A stretch of 64,000 bases of DNA from Nitrosarchaeum sp. (GCF_035968265.1 NZ_JAVYIM010000006.1:178844-242843), one strand, 5' to 3'; shown: positions 52,287 through 61,448, numbered from the stretch's first letter. The notes: generated from the letters alone by a model not told the origin. Translations and numbers: made by a program.

Positions 52287-52703
52287 TTGAATATTGCTAT
52301 AGTAGTTTCGGAATTCAATGAAGAGGTGACGTTCAGGATGCTTTCTGTTGCAGAAGAAAAAGCAAAAAAAATGAAATTAAAAATAAACTATACTTGTAAA
52401 GTCCCAGGTGCATTTGATATGCCTATAGTTATTGATGCATTGTTACAAAAAAAAGATGTTGATGGAGTGGTAACTCTTGGTGCTATAATTAAAGGACAAA
52501 CCAAACACGATGAAGTAATTGCACATTCTACAGCAAATGCGCTTACAGCATTATCTATTAAATATCAAAAACCTGTGTCTTTAGGAATAACTGGGCCTGG
52601 AATGCAGGATAGACACGCATATGCCAGAATACGACCTGTAGCAGAACGTGCAGTAGAATCAGTTGTAAAAATCTTCAATGAATTAGAAAGGATTCAAAAA
52701 TGA
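52287..52703 (+). CDS. ribH: 6,7-dimethyl-8-ribityllumazine synthase
   Basis: A 138-residue enzyme joining the ribB product with the ribitylaminopyrimidine. It starts with TTG. Conserved motifs are VSEFNEEVT, VPGAFDMPIVIDAL, GVVTLGAIIKGQTKHDEVI and KPVSLGITGPGM. The catalytic His is in TKHDEV. Length is typical. It overlaps the GTP cyclohydrolase gene by four bases (ATGA). Confidence 0.95.
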   Translation: MNIAIVVSEFNEEVTFRMLSVAEEKAKKMKLKINYTCKVPGAFDMPIVIDALLQKKDVDGVVTLGAIIKGQTKHDEVIAHSTANALTALSIKYQKPVSLGITGPGMQDRHAYARIRPVAERAVESVVKIFNELERIQK

Positions 52704-53452
52704 TTCAGCTTAGCATATTGAAAATTAGTGGATATGGTCCATGGACACTAACTCTTGGTAGCGATAGGGAGCATGCACTTCAAATGCTTCAGGCATCGTT
52801 ATATCAGGAAATTCAAAAATTATTCTCAGAAAAAAACTGTCTTGTTTTTTTAAATAGAGCAGATGAATTTTTTGTAGTTTCTAATGGATTAACCTTGGAG
52901 GATCATATTGAAATTCAAAAAAATCTCGAAAAATCTTTTGATATGCGATTGTCCATATCTATTGGTTATGCTGATTCCCCTTTTGATGCAAATCTGAAAG
53001 CATATGAAGGTAAAAAAAATGAGATTTTTCTAAACAAGGAATTTTCAATTTTTGGATCTATTAATGGTCGTTCTGATCACAAAGTATCCATAATGCATTT
53101 TGATGTAGAGAATCTTACATCAAGAAGAAAAATAATTTCTCCTTATGAAACTACTTCTATAATTTTTAATCTATATGCAAAAATGTCAAAATTTTTTCTA
53201 CAAAAAAATTCTCTTACATTTTTTATGGGTGGAGATAATTTTATGGTTATTGCAAACGATGAAGCTAAACAATCTGTTAAAGATTTCATTGAATTAATTA
53301 AAAATGAAGATAATATTGCTTTGAATTGTGGAATAGGTAATGCCAAAAATGCTAGAGATGCTGTAAAACTTGCAACAAAATCTCTTGACACAATAAGAGA
53401 AATTAGAGATTCAGGAAAAGAAAAACCAACTGTGTATGAATTATCATGCTAA
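52700..53452 (+). CDS. arfA: GTP cyclohydrolase III (ArfA)
   Basis: A 250-residue archaeal enzyme that opens GTP to a formamidopyrimidine (FAPy) product and hydrolyses pyrophosphate, the first step of archaeal riboflavin synthesis. It has two similar cyclase-like domains, each with a palm-type fold: N-terminal YGPWTLTLGSDREHALQ and RLSISIGYADSPFDAN, C-terminal FFMGGDNFMVIA and LNCGIGNAKNARDAV. It starts inside the ribH stop and overlaps the aminohydrolase gene by seven bases. Confidence 0.93.
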   Translation: MIQLSILKISGYGPWTLTLGSDREHALQMLQASLYQEIQKLFSEKNCLVFLNRADEFFVVSNGLTLEDHIEIQKNLEKSFDMRLSISIGYADSPFDANLKAYEGKKNEIFLNKEFSIFGSINGRSDHKVSIMHFDVENLTSRRKIISPYETTSIIFNLYAKMSKFFLQKNSLTFFMGGDNFMVIANDEAKQSVKDFIELIKNEDNIALNCGIGNAKNARDAVKLATKSLDTIREIRDSGKEKPTVYELSC

Positions 53453-54636
53453 TCAAAAATGTTAGTGTACTATTAGGTAAAGAATTAGATTTTGTTCCAA
53501 AAATTGATATAAAAATACAAGATTCAAGATTCAAACAAATAAAATCCAACATTGAAACAAGTACAAAAGATGAAACATTTGATTGTGAAGGTTTACTGTT
53601 AATTCCAGGATTTGTAAATTGTCATACTCATATCGGCGATTCTATTGGCAAAGATGTTATTCTAAATAGCTCTGTTGACAAAAGAATTCATCCTGTGTCT
53701 GGTGTAAAACCGTTAATTCTAAAAAATACTGAAAAAAATCATCTAGCAAGTTTTATGAAATATTCCTGCCAGTCTATGATGAATAAAGGAATTACAACTT
53801 TTGTAGATTTTCGAGAAGGTGGGCTTGAAGGTGTTTTACTTCTAAAACAAATTTTATCTAAATTACAAATACGTGGAATTATTCTTGGTAGATTAGAATT
53901 CTATCAAGGAACATCTGAAATAAAAAAAAACAAACCTATCTCTAAAACTAAAATGAGTGAGCTAGTAGAATTATTAAAAAAATGTGATGGAATTGGAGTG
54001 AGTGGAGCAAATGAAAATAGTTCGTCTGTATTAAATTACTACTCTTCCACGCCTAAACTTCGTGTTATTCATTCATCTGAAACAAAACAAAGTGTTTCTA
54101 AATCCAAAAAGATTACCGGAATATCTGAAACCACACGTGCACTTACAATGAAACCTCATTTTTTGGTACATATGACACATGCATCATTAAATGATCTGCG
54201 TTCTGCATCCAAAAAAACTTCTGGAATTGTAATTTGCCCAAGAGCAAATGCTGCACTTGCTGAAGGAATTCCAGATATTGAGTTAATGAAAAAAGCTGGC
54301 TGCATTATAGCACTAGGTACTGATAATGTAATGATAAATTCACCAGATATGTTTAGAGAGATGGATTATTTGTGGAAAGTAACAATGGGTCTTCATAAAA
54401 AAAGAATAGAACCAAAAGAAATTCTAAAGATGGCAACTGTAAATGGTGGAAAAATTTTGAATAAAGATATTGGAGTAATTGAAATTGGTAAACTTGCAGA
54501 TGGTATTTTTATCAACAAACATGCATTAGACTTAGAGCCGATGCATAATATTCACGCATCTATAGTACATAGAGCATCAGAATCTAATATTCGTGCTGTG
54601 ATGATTGGAGGTAAAATAACTCATGGAAAAATCTAG
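53446..54636 (+). CDS. Zinc amidohydrolase/aminohydrolase within the riboflavin operon
   Basis: A 396-residue member of the amidohydrolase superfamily, closest in motifs to S-adenosylhomocysteine/cytosine-type deaminases. Candidate metal ligands are H60 and H62 (NCHTHIGD), H209, and D293 (LGTDNVMINS). H209-S-S-E212 is the H-x-x-E deaminase motif with E212 as acid/base, and H242 is in FLVHMTHAS. It overlaps arfA by seven bases and arfC by 14, so it is surely in the riboflavin operon. The archaeal pathway needs a deaminase and a FAPy deformylase (ArfB), and neither is otherwise here. Assignment to the deaminase step is an inference. Confidence 0.88.
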   Translation: MLIKNVSVLLGKELDFVPKIDIKIQDSRFKQIKSNIETSTKDETFDCEGLLLIPGFVNCHTHIGDSIGKDVILNSSVDKRIHPVSGVKPLILKNTEKNHLASFMKYSCQSMMNKGITTFVDFREGGLEGVLLLKQILSKLQIRGIILGRLEFYQGTSEIKKNKPISKTKMSELVELLKKCDGIGVSGANENSSSVLNYYSSTPKLRVIHSSETKQSVSKSKKITGISETTRALTMKPHFLVHMTHASLNDLRSASKKTSGIVICPRANAALAEGIPDIELMKKAGCIIALGTDNVMINSPDMFREMDYLWKVTMGLHKKRIEPKEILKMATVNGGKILNKDIGVIEIGKLADGIFINKHALDLEPMHNIHASIVHRASESNIRAVMIGGKITHGKI

Positions 54637-55279
54637 ACCATATGTAATTTTAAGCGCAGCCATTTCTATTGATGGGAAAATTGCTACACGTTTAGGAGAT
54701 TCAAAACTATCTTCAAAAAAAGATAAAATAAGAATTCATAAACTTCGCTCAAAAGTTGATGCAATTCTTGTAGGAAAAAATACAGTTCAAAGAGATGATC
54801 CACTGCTTACAGTAAGATATGTAAAGGGAAAAAATCCAATACGAATAATTTTAGATTCAAGAGGAACAATTAATGTTGATTCAAAAATTTTACAAACATC
54901 TAATAAAATTCCAACTATTATTGCTGTTTCAAAAAAAATTAGTAAATCAAATTTAAAAAAATTAAAAAAATTTCCAGTTGAAATTATAATGACTGGTGAA
55001 AACTCAGTGAACATAAAATCTTTAATGAATCATTTAAGTAAAAGAAAAATTAAAAATATTTTGGTAGAAGGAGGTGGTACTGTTAATTGGCAATTTATTC
55101 ATAATAATCTATTTGATGAAATTTTGATTGCTATCTCTCCATTTATTATTGGAGGAACTAATGCAATTACATTTGTTCAAGGGAAAGGTTTTGATAAAAT
55201 CAAAAAATCCCCTAGACTCAGATTAAATACAATAAAAAAACTTGAAAATTACCTTATTTTGCATTATACAAAAGTGTAA
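54623..55279 (+). CDS. arfC: 2,5-diamino-6-(ribosylamino)pyrimidinone 5'-phosphate reductase
   Basis: A 218-residue reductase (RibD C-terminal family) that reduces the ribose side chain to ribityl using NAD(P)H. The start region ILSAAISIDGKIATRLGDSK, VDAILVGKNTVQRDDPLLT and NILVEGGGTVNWQF are characteristic. There is no fused deaminase domain, so the deamination must be done by another protein, as in all archaea. It overlaps the upstream aminohydrolase gene by 14 bases and ends the operon. Confidence 0.94.
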   Translation: MEKSRPYVILSAAISIDGKIATRLGDSKLSSKKDKIRIHKLRSKVDAILVGKNTVQRDDPLLTVRYVKGKNPIRIILDSRGTINVDSKILQTSNKIPTIIAVSKKISKSNLKKLKKFPVEIIMTGENSVNIKSLMNHLSKRKIKNILVEGGGTVNWQFIHNNLFDEILIAISPFIIGGTNAITFVQGKGFDKIKKSPRLRLNTIKKLENYLILHYTKV

Positions 55280-55312
55280 GTTCTTATACTTAATTTAAAA
55301 TATAATAAGAAA

Positions 55313-55555
55313 TTGGCAGCAAAAAAGAAAGCTACAAAAAAGAAAACTACAACTAAAAGCACTAGTAAAAAATCAAAAACTGTAGCAAGATCATCAAGCA
55401 AGTCCAAAAAACCAGCCTTTGGTGGTTATGCAATTAGTTTTGCAGGTCGTAAAGAAACTGTAGAACAAGTTTTTGGTAACAAACCTATTGCACCAAGTGA
55501 AATGACAAAAAAGATTTGGGCATTTGTTAAAGCAAAAAGCCTCTCTAATCGTTAA
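55313..55555 (+). CDS. Lysine-rich small protein with SWIB/MDM2-like domain
   Basis: An 80-residue protein starting with TTG. The first 35 residues are a Lys/Thr/Ser-rich tail (KKKATKKKTTTKSTSKK). The rest includes FGNKPIAPSEMTKKIWAFVK, which resembles the SWIB/MDM2 core (G-x-x-x-x-(S/T)-E-x-x-K-x-I-W-x-Y-I-K). Histone-like tail plus SWIB-like fold suggests a chromatin or nucleic-acid protein. The fold assignment is by pattern only. It is 33 bases after arfC, outside the riboflavin pathway. Confidence 0.65.
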   Translation: MAAKKKATKKKTTTKSTSKKSKTVARSSSKSKKPAFGGYAISFAGRKETVEQVFGNKPIAPSEMTKKIWAFVKAKSLSNR

Positions 55556-55567
55556 AGACACAAAATT

Positions 55568-55588
55568 GTTAACGAATTACTCGTTAAC
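55568..55588. terminator. Inverted repeat after the SWIB-like gene
   Basis: GTTAACGA (55568-55575), a 5-nt loop ATTAC, and TCGTTAAC (55581-55588) form a perfect 8-bp stem 12 nt after the stop codon, followed by TAATTTCTTATCTTTT. It may be a terminator; it also lies 69 nt before the hemerythrin start and could instead be an operator for that gene. Confidence 0.45.
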
Positions 55589-55657
55589 TAATTTCTTATC
55601 TTTTAATTATTTAAAATCTGAATAAGATATAGATATTGGATTTTATTTGTAATAGTT

Positions 55658-56215
55658 GTGTCAACTGCATCACTAAGACGAGATCATGAGCTGATTGAAA
55701 AAGTTATCAAAGCAATGGAATCAACAATTCAACTTCTAAATGATGGTAAGCAAATTCCTGAATCTATATTGTTACCTGTTATTGATTTCACTAAAAATTT
55801 CACAGATGTTTGTCATCATAGTAAGGAAGAGAATTCTTTATTTCCCGCATTAGAACAAGCGGGAATGCCACGTCACATGGGCCCTATAGCAATGATGTTA
55901 ATAGATCACGAGCGTTCTAGAGAAATTGGAAAAGAAATGGAAGTCTCTGCCAAAAATTATATTTTAACAGGAGATTCTACAAAATTGATTACTTATATGC
56001 AACAATATGTAGAACACATAACAGAACATTTATGGAAAGAAAATAATAAATTATTCATGATGGCTGAAGCACGTTTACAATATGTTTCAAAAAAGGTCGA
56101 TATGGAACTCAATGAAATTGAAGAATCAAAATTAAAAGAAACTGGAAAAACTAGAGAACACTATGAACAATTAGCTGAAACTCTCACTAGAGATGTTTCA
56201 AAACAAGGAAATTAG
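55658..56215 (+). CDS. Hemerythrin HHE-domain protein
   Basis: A 185-residue protein starting with GTG. Diiron ligands of the HHE fold are visible in RRDHELIEKV, DVCHHSKEENSLFPAL, LIDHERSREIG and YVEHITEHLWKENNKLF. This type occurs in YtfE/hemerythrin-like sensors and oxygen or nitric-oxide handling proteins. The C-terminal 40 residues are a charged helical tail. The next gene begins two bases after its stop. Confidence 0.9.
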   Translation: MSTASLRRDHELIEKVIKAMESTIQLLNDGKQIPESILLPVIDFTKNFTDVCHHSKEENSLFPALEQAGMPRHMGPIAMMLIDHERSREIGKEMEVSAKNYILTGDSTKLITYMQQYVEHITEHLWKENNKLFMMAEARLQYVSKKVDMELNEIEESKLKETGKTREHYEQLAETLTRDVSKQGN

Positions 56216-56217
56216 AT

Positions 56218-56487
56218 TTGGCTTACAGCATATTTGGTCAGGTTGTTGGAGTCAGAAAATATGTAAATGGTAATATTGAGATAGATTTCTATCATGAAGA
56301 TGAAATTACCGAGTACAAATATTCATCTGATTCTAGTCTAAATAGTAATTTTCCTAAGAATATGGCTGAAACTTTAGCCTCAACTTTAGCATCTGATATA
56401 TGTGTAGAAATCTACTTTGATGATAATCGTAATCCAACTCATATAGAATTAGAAGAATGTGATTATGACGATGACAACGATGATTAA
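56218..56487 (+). CDS. 89-aa acidic hypothetical protein after hemerythrin
   Basis: An 89-residue protein starting with TTG, two bases after the hemerythrin stop, so probably co-transcribed with it. It is beta-rich (IFGQVVGVRKYVNGNIEIDF) and ends in an acidic tail (ECDYDDDNDD). No family is recognised. It is convergent with the aldehyde dehydrogenase gene. Confidence 0.65.
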   Translation: MAYSIFGQVVGVRKYVNGNIEIDFYHEDEITEYKYSSDSSLNSNFPKNMAETLASTLASDICVEIYFDDNRNPTHIELEECDYDDDNDD

Positions 56488-56495
56488 TGATAAGA

Positions 56496-57887
56496 TTATT
56501 CTACGTAATGATGATGACTCAAATTATCATAGAATCTAACAGATTTAATATTTACAAATTCGAGAATTCCATATCTTGATAATTCTCTTCCAAATCCGCT
56601 ATGTTTTATTCCTCCAAAAGGAATTCTTGGATCTGAAATAACCACATTATTTACACTGACTATTCCTGATTCTATTCTTCTTGACATTTTTTCAGCTTTT
56701 GCCAAGTCTTTGGTCCAAATACTTGCTCCCAATCCAAATTCTGTATTATTTGCTAATTTCACTGCTTCACTTTCATTTTCAACTACAGTTATGGGTGCAA
56801 CCGGCCCAAACGTCTCCTCCTTCGCAATTCTCATATTTGGTTTAACATTGGTAAGAATTGTAGGTTGATAGAAGTATCCCTTTCCATCAATTTGTGAACC
56901 ACCTAAAAGAATTTCGGCTCCTTTCTCTTTAGCATCTTCTACAATTCCTGAAATTGTTTCCAAACCCCCTTTACTTGATAAAGGTCCTATATCGGTTTCA
57001 ATTAAAGTAGGATCTCCAACTTTTAGTTGTGAAGCTTTTTTAATAAATAATTCAATAAAATCTTTAGCAATATTTTTTCCAACAAAAAATCTTTTAGATG
57101 CAACACAGCTTTGTCCACAATTGATGAATCTACCTTTAACGGCACCCTCAGCAGCTTTTTCAATAATAGCATCATCTAATACAATAAATGGATCACTTCC
57201 TCCAAGTTCTAAGACACATTTTTTTAAATTCATAGCAGCTCGTTGACCTACTTTTGCACCAGCATCCGTGCTTCCTGTAAATGTCACTGCATTGACATCA
57301 GAATCAATTAAGTGATTGGCAGATTCTACACTTCCTACTACTGTTTGAAATATCCCATCTGGTACGCCTGATTCTGTAAATGCTTTTTCAATTTCCAGAC
57401 CTGATTGCATGGTTACTCTAGAAGGTTTCATTACGATTACATTTCCTGCCATTAAACAAGGTGCAGCAAATCTTAGAGCTTGCCAATAAGGAAAATTCCA
57501 TGGCATGATCGAACCAATCACTCCAAGTGGTTCAAAAGTAAGAAAGCTTTTTCTTGCATCTGTATTTAATACTTCATCAGCAAGTAAACTATCTCCATTG
57601 TCAGCATAATACTCTAAGGCCCAAGCACATTTTTCAACTTCACCAATTGATTCTTTGATTGTTTTTCCCATTTCAGATGTTGCAACTTTTGCCAGTTCCA
57701 TTTTGTTCTTTTTTAAATATTCAACTAAATTGTAGATGTAACTACGACGTTTTTCATAATCTTTTTTCCATTCAGGAAAAGCTCTTCTTGCCTTTCCAAC
57801 TAGCTGAAATACTTGTTCTTTATCCATTGGATTAAATTTAGAAATTTCTTCACCAGTTGCTGGATTTGTTGTAGTTATTTGATTCAG
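56496..57887 (-). CDS. Aldehyde dehydrogenase (succinate-semialdehyde type), N-terminus beyond the first ATG
   Basis: From the first ATG (57827) it encodes 443 residues with all ALDH core motifs: FEPLGVIGSIMPWNFPYW, FTGSTDAGAKVGQ, catalytic Glu in LELGGSDPF and catalytic Cys in INCGQSCVASKRF. The frame continues upstream of that ATG with TTTNPATGEEISKFNP, the normal ALDH N-terminus. No ATG, GTG or TTG exists there before a stop at 57911-57913, so initiation at CTG 57887 (or ATC just upstream) is likely. It may serve succinic semialdehyde oxidation in the carbon cycle; I cannot assign the substrate. Confidence 0.85.
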   Translation of the reverse strand: MNQITTTNPATGEEISKFNPMDKEQVFQLVGKARRAFPEWKKDYEKRRSYIYNLVEYLKKNKMELAKVATSEMGKTIKESIGEVEKCAWALEYYADNGDSLLADEVLNTDARKSFLTFEPLGVIGSIMPWNFPYWQALRFAAPCLMAGNVIVMKPSRVTMQSGLEIEKAFTESGVPDGIFQTVVGSVESANHLIDSDVNAVTFTGSTDAGAKVGQRAAMNLKKCVLELGGSDPFIVLDDAIIEKAAEGAVKGRFINCGQSCVASKRFFVGKNIAKDFIELFIKKASQLKVGDPTLIETDIGPLSSKGGLETISGIVEDAKEKGAEILLGGSQIDGKGYFYQPTILTNVKPNMRIAKEETFGPVAPITVVENESEAVKLANNTEFGLGASIWTKDLAKAEKMSRRIESGIVSVNNVVISDPRIPFGGIKHSGFGRELSRYGILEFVNIKSVRFYDNLSHHHYVE

Positions 57888-58032
57888 GATGTATCTAACT
57901 AATTCTCCTATTTAATTTAGTAACTTAGATCTCAAATTTTTAAAAATTGTCTAATTATTTTCAATGTAATTTAGTAATGATCTTAGTATCTATCCTTAAT
58001 TTTTTAAAAACTAGTATTTTCTAGCATCAATG

Positions 58033-58548
58033 CTAGAACGTCTGCTGCATATCTTTTTTAATTTCATCAATTTTTTTAGAATACGCTTTTTTTGATTTGT
58101 CATTCTTTTTTAAGTTCAATACGTTCCCACATGATGGACACTTGAACATGCCTTCTAAAGCATCCTCAAAAGTAACCCTATGGCAATCTTCATTTCCACA
58201 ATGATAAAAATCTGAATAATTTTCATAATCAAATCTTTGTTGTAATCTTTCTGTGATTTTCTTTTTTTGACTTTCGATGAAGTGTTCTACCTCTTCTCTA
58301 CGAGTTCTCCATCGATAAACAAACCATCCTTTACGTTCATCTTTGACTCTAATTCCTGTGATTAGTGATTTTCCAAAGAGATCATACAAAACCTTTCTTA
58401 CCATGTTTATCCTCAAACCTGTAGAACTTGCAATTTCTTCATCAGTAGCATCTTCTGCCTTTAAAAGTGATCTAGCAACTTTGAGGTATTCATCTCCTCC
58501 TATCATGGATGCAATTCTAACAAAAGGGTCTTCGTATTTGTCTACCAA
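58033..58548 (-). CDS. tfe: Transcription factor E, alpha subunit (TFE)
   Basis: A 171-residue homolog of eukaryotic TFIIE-alpha. The N-terminal winged helix (about 1-95) includes EDATDEEIASSTGLRINMVR and the RRTREEVEHF stretch that links to the zinc ribbon, which shows C-x4-C (CGNEDC) and C-x2-C (CPSC). It helps open promoters together with TBP and TFB. It is the last gene of hflX-trm56-tfe on the minus strand. Confidence 0.95.
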   Translation of the reverse strand: MVDKYEDPFVRIASMIGGDEYLKVARSLLKAEDATDEEIASSTGLRINMVRKVLYDLFGKSLITGIRVKDERKGWFVYRWRTRREEVEHFIESQKKKITERLQQRFDYENYSDFYHCGNEDCHRVTFEDALEGMFKCPSCGNVLNLKKNDKSKKAYSKKIDEIKKDMQQTF

Positions 58549-58574
58549 CTTTATTGATTGATAATTTTCTATTA

Positions 58575-59105
58575 TTAATCCCTTGTTCCTCTTACTAGTA
58601 CATTTTTGCCTTTTCTTGTGGGTATGATCTTTCTTTTAGCCCCAGGAAAACTATTCTTAAATTGCTCCCCTTTTTGAATGCGATCAAGAATAATGGCTAA
58701 TGCACTAATCTCAGAATGAGGTTGGTTTCCAATTCCTACATTATAATCTGCAAGTTCATAGATTTCTCTTGGAACTTTTTCAGCACCTACAACTATTAGT
58801 AAATTTTCTTCTTTTCTAAGTTGTACATCTACATCATTAATGCTTTCTCCATACATCGTGAGATGAACTATTTTACTATCTTTTTTCTTCGTTTTGACAA
58901 TTGATTTCCAATTATCAATAAATTCAACAACAAAATCTCCACCCCACGTATTGTTTATTTTTTCTAATGTGTCCTTAATTTCTGGATTAACTTCGGTCAT
59001 GAATATTTTACTACACCCAAACGCTCTAGCAACTAAAGCTACATGTGTGGTAACTCTATCATCTCTTACTAATCGTTGTCCTATTCTTACAACTTCAATT
59101 ACCAT
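58575..59105 (-). CDS. trm56: tRNA ribose 2'-O-methyltransferase Trm56 (cytidine 56)
   Basis: About 176 residues from ATG 59105 ([20 protein letters not shown]); an upstream ATG would add six residues. The SPOUT fold is shown by [37 protein letters not shown] and [20 protein letters not shown]. It methylates C56 in the tRNA T loop and is specific to archaea. Its start overlaps the end of hflX by 11 bases. Confidence 0.94.
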   Translation of the reverse strand: MVIEVVRIGQRLVRDDRVTTHVALVARAFGCSKIFMTEVNPEIKDTLEKINNTWGGDFVVEFIDNWKSIVKTKKKDSKIVHLTMYGESINDVDVQLRKEENLLIVVGAEKVPREIYELADYNVGIGNQPHSEISALAIILDRIQKGEQFKNSFPGAKRKIIPTRKGKNVLVRGTRD

Positions 59106-60216
59106 ATGTATTATCAAATCCAATTGATGTTTCTTTTTTATATTCTGGCGATTTTTGATTTTGAATAATTGCTTTAATTAAATTTTTTAACTCTATAAGA
59201 TTATGTCCTGTTTTAGCTGATATAGTAATTCGTTTTTTATAATCTTTCAAATTCAGAATTTCTATTTTTTCTTCAATTTCTTCAGATGTCAATAAATCTG
59301 ATTTATTTAAAGCAAAAATTATTCTATCCATTTCAACACCTAATTCACTTAAGGTTCTCATACAGCTTGCAAATTTTTTTCGTAATTCTAACAAAGAATC
59401 ATTAATGTCAATTACAACTATTATGATGTCTGTATGAATTAATTCCTCCAAGGTTGATTTGAATGCATCAATCATATATGCGGGTAATTTACTAATGAAC
59501 CCAACCGTATCTGCAATTAAAAATGGTTCTTGATCTATAGAAAATCTCCTTGTAGTTGTAGAGAGAGTAGTGAATAGACTTTTACTTTGTTCTTTAGATT
59601 CACCTGTAATTTTATTAAATAATGTAGTTTTTCCAGACGAAGTATATCCTGCAAGTGAAATAGTCTTAAATCCGAGTCTTTTTCTTCCTTGTCTGTGAAG
59701 CTCCCTTTGCTTTCCAGCTTTTTCAAGTTTTGATTTTACTGATTGCATTCTGTGTTTAATATCGTCATGATAAACATCAATCTCAAATTTTCCTATTCCC
59801 ATAAATCCTGGTTGCTCCCCCATACTAGAAAGTCGTACTTTTTCTTTAGCTCTAACCAATTCATATCGAAGTTGAGCTAATTTGACTTGCAATTTAGATT
59901 CGGCACTTGATGCTCTAGTTTCAAAAATTTCTAGAATAAGTGCTTCTCTATCTAGAATCTCTCTATGCAATGCTGAAGCTAGATTGTAATTTTGACTTGG
60001 TTTTAATATTTCATCAAAAACAATAACATCTGGTTTGAGTTTATCTGCAATTTCTATTAATTTTTCTAACACACCTCCGCCTATTCCATATTTTGGTTTT
60101 TTTAGAAAATGTTGTTTTATTGTATGAATTACTCGTATTCCTGCAGCATCACATAATCCAATAGCTTCAGTAACTGCATCTTCTTTATCATATGTGATTA
60201 ATATTGCAGAATTCAT
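59095..60216 (-). CDS. hflX: GTPase HflX
   Basis: A 373-residue GTPase that binds the 50S subunit and rescues or splits ribosomes. It has an N-terminal HflX domain (about 1-170, with [19 protein letters not shown] and a helical hairpin), then the G domain: G1 [13 protein letters not shown]3 [11 protein letters not shown]4 NKSD, G5 SAKTG. The C-terminal extension is short. It leads the hflX-trm56-tfe run. Confidence 0.95.
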   Translation of the reverse strand: MNSAILITYDKEDAVTEAIGLCDAAGIRVIHTIKQHFLKKPKYGIGGGVLEKLIEIADKLKPDVIVFDEILKPSQNYNLASALHREILDREALILEIFETRASSAESKLQVKLAQLRYELVRAKEKVRLSSMGEQPGFMGIGKFEIDVYHDDIKHRMQSVKSKLEKAGKQRELHRQGRKRLGFKTISLAGYTSSGKTTLFNKITGESKEQSKSLFTTLSTTTRRFSIDQEPFLIADTVGFISKLPAYMIDAFKSTLEELIHTDIIIVVIDINDSLLELRKKFASCMRTLSELGVEMDRIIFALNKSDLLTSEEIEEKIEILNLKDYKKRITISAKTGHNLIELKNLIKAIIQNQKSPEYKKETSIGFDNTYGN

Positions 60217-60292
60217 TTTATTTATTATACTGCCACGTGTTGCTCAAGTTAAAGCTTCACTAATTATTTTAATAAGAAAATTATGTCTTTTT

Positions 60293-60313
60293 TTATGCCT
60301 ATTTTAGGCATAA
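60293..60313. promoter_or_regulatory. 9-bp hairpin between phoU-like gene and hflX
   Basis: TTATGCCTA (60293-60301) and TAGGCATAA (60305-60313) are perfect inverted copies around a 3-nt centre TTT. It abuts the stop codon of the AbrB-PhoU gene and is 77 nt upstream of hflX. On the minus strand it is followed by an A-run and not a T-run, so it is not a classical terminator; it may be an operator. Confidence 0.4.
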
Positions 60314-61357
60314 TTATGCAGTCTTTTTTAATGATTTTTCTATATTCATATTGAGAACAATTTCTGCTATATCACTAGCATATTCTGATATTCGCCTTAT
60401 GTTTTCAGTCATTCGTCGAATTCTATAGATCTCTTCATCATCTTTAAGCGATTTTGATGCATCTCTTACTTTTTTCTCATATTTTACAATCTCATTTGTC
60501 TTCTCAATTGTTTTTTCAGCTTGGACATAATCTTCTTTGAATAATGCTAAACATGAATCATCTAAAACCGATAATGCAAATTCGTTCATATCCTGAATTT
60601 TTTCTACGATATCTTTCTTTACTGGTTTTTTAAATTCTATTATGTCATTTGCTATAAGCACTGCATGATCTCCAGTTCTTTCAATATTTTTTACTACTAA
60701 TCTATATCCAAGACAATCTCTTGCATTTTTAAAACCCATTTCTTTTAACATATGTTCATTTTGAATTGCAATTTTCAACTGTCTAATAATATAAAATCCA
60801 AATCTGTCTACTTCATCATCAGTATTGATTACTTCATGAGCTAATTCTAAATTATTTTCACTCATTGCTAAAATTGCATCATTTGACATTGATTTTGCTA
60901 GATGAATCATACGTTTGATCGCACCGTCAACACTGAGTTCTAGTAAATTAACAAGAACTTGAATTGTGATTCCACTACTGGAATCTGATATTATTTCAGA
61001 TCCCATTAACATTCTTTTTACAGCTTCTTTTACAGCATTTCTTTGATTTGGGTTCAGCCTTCCACTTTTTGGTTTGATGTTGATTGTTTTATATCCTAAA
61101 AAATACAAAGAAATTAATTTTCTTACAATTGCAAATGTTTCTTCATTTTCTATCTCAATTGTAGCATCTTCTTTCTTTTGAGATCTAGTTTCAAATTTTG
61201 GTGGATAAATCTCTAATGTTGATGAATCTTTTCTTACCATTCTAATTTGATCTCCTTGTTTAAGACCAAGATCCGTGACCCACTGTTTTGGTAGTGAAAC
61301 TATGTATGATGATTTACCTGTAAATTGAATTTTTCTTGTTTCTTCTTTTTCATCCAT
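60314..61357 (-). CDS. AbrB-PhoU fusion regulator
   Basis: A 347-residue protein. An N-terminal SpoVT/AbrB swapped-hairpin DNA-binding domain (about 8-55, IQFTGKSSYIVSLPKQWVTD then LGLKQGDQIRM) is joined to two PhoU-type three-helix domains (about 110-340). PhoU proteins bind metal clusters and monitor phosphate import, so this fusion is probably a phosphate-responsive regulator, common in archaea. No phosphate transporter gene is in the window. Confidence 0.88.
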   Translation of the reverse strand: MDEKEETRKIQFTGKSSYIVSLPKQWVTDLGLKQGDQIRMVRKDSSTLEIYPPKFETRSQKKEDATIEIENEETFAIVRKLISLYFLGYKTINIKPKSGRLNPNQRNAVKEAVKRMLMGSEIISDSSSGITIQVLVNLLELSVDGAIKRMIHLAKSMSNDAILAMSENNLELAHEVINTDDEVDRFGFYIIRQLKIAIQNEHMLKEMGFKNARDCLGYRLVVKNIERTGDHAVLIANDIIEFKKPVKKDIVEKIQDMNEFALSVLDDSCLALFKEDYVQAEKTIEKTNEIVKYEKKVRDASKSLKDDEEIYRIRRMTENIRRISEYASDIAEIVLNMNIEKSLKKTA

Positions 61358-61448
61358 AAACTATGTTAAAGATTACAATCTATATAGTTTATCTCTAACA
61401 ATATATACTTGCATTGAACTAATATTCCGAAATTTATCTATAGTATAA

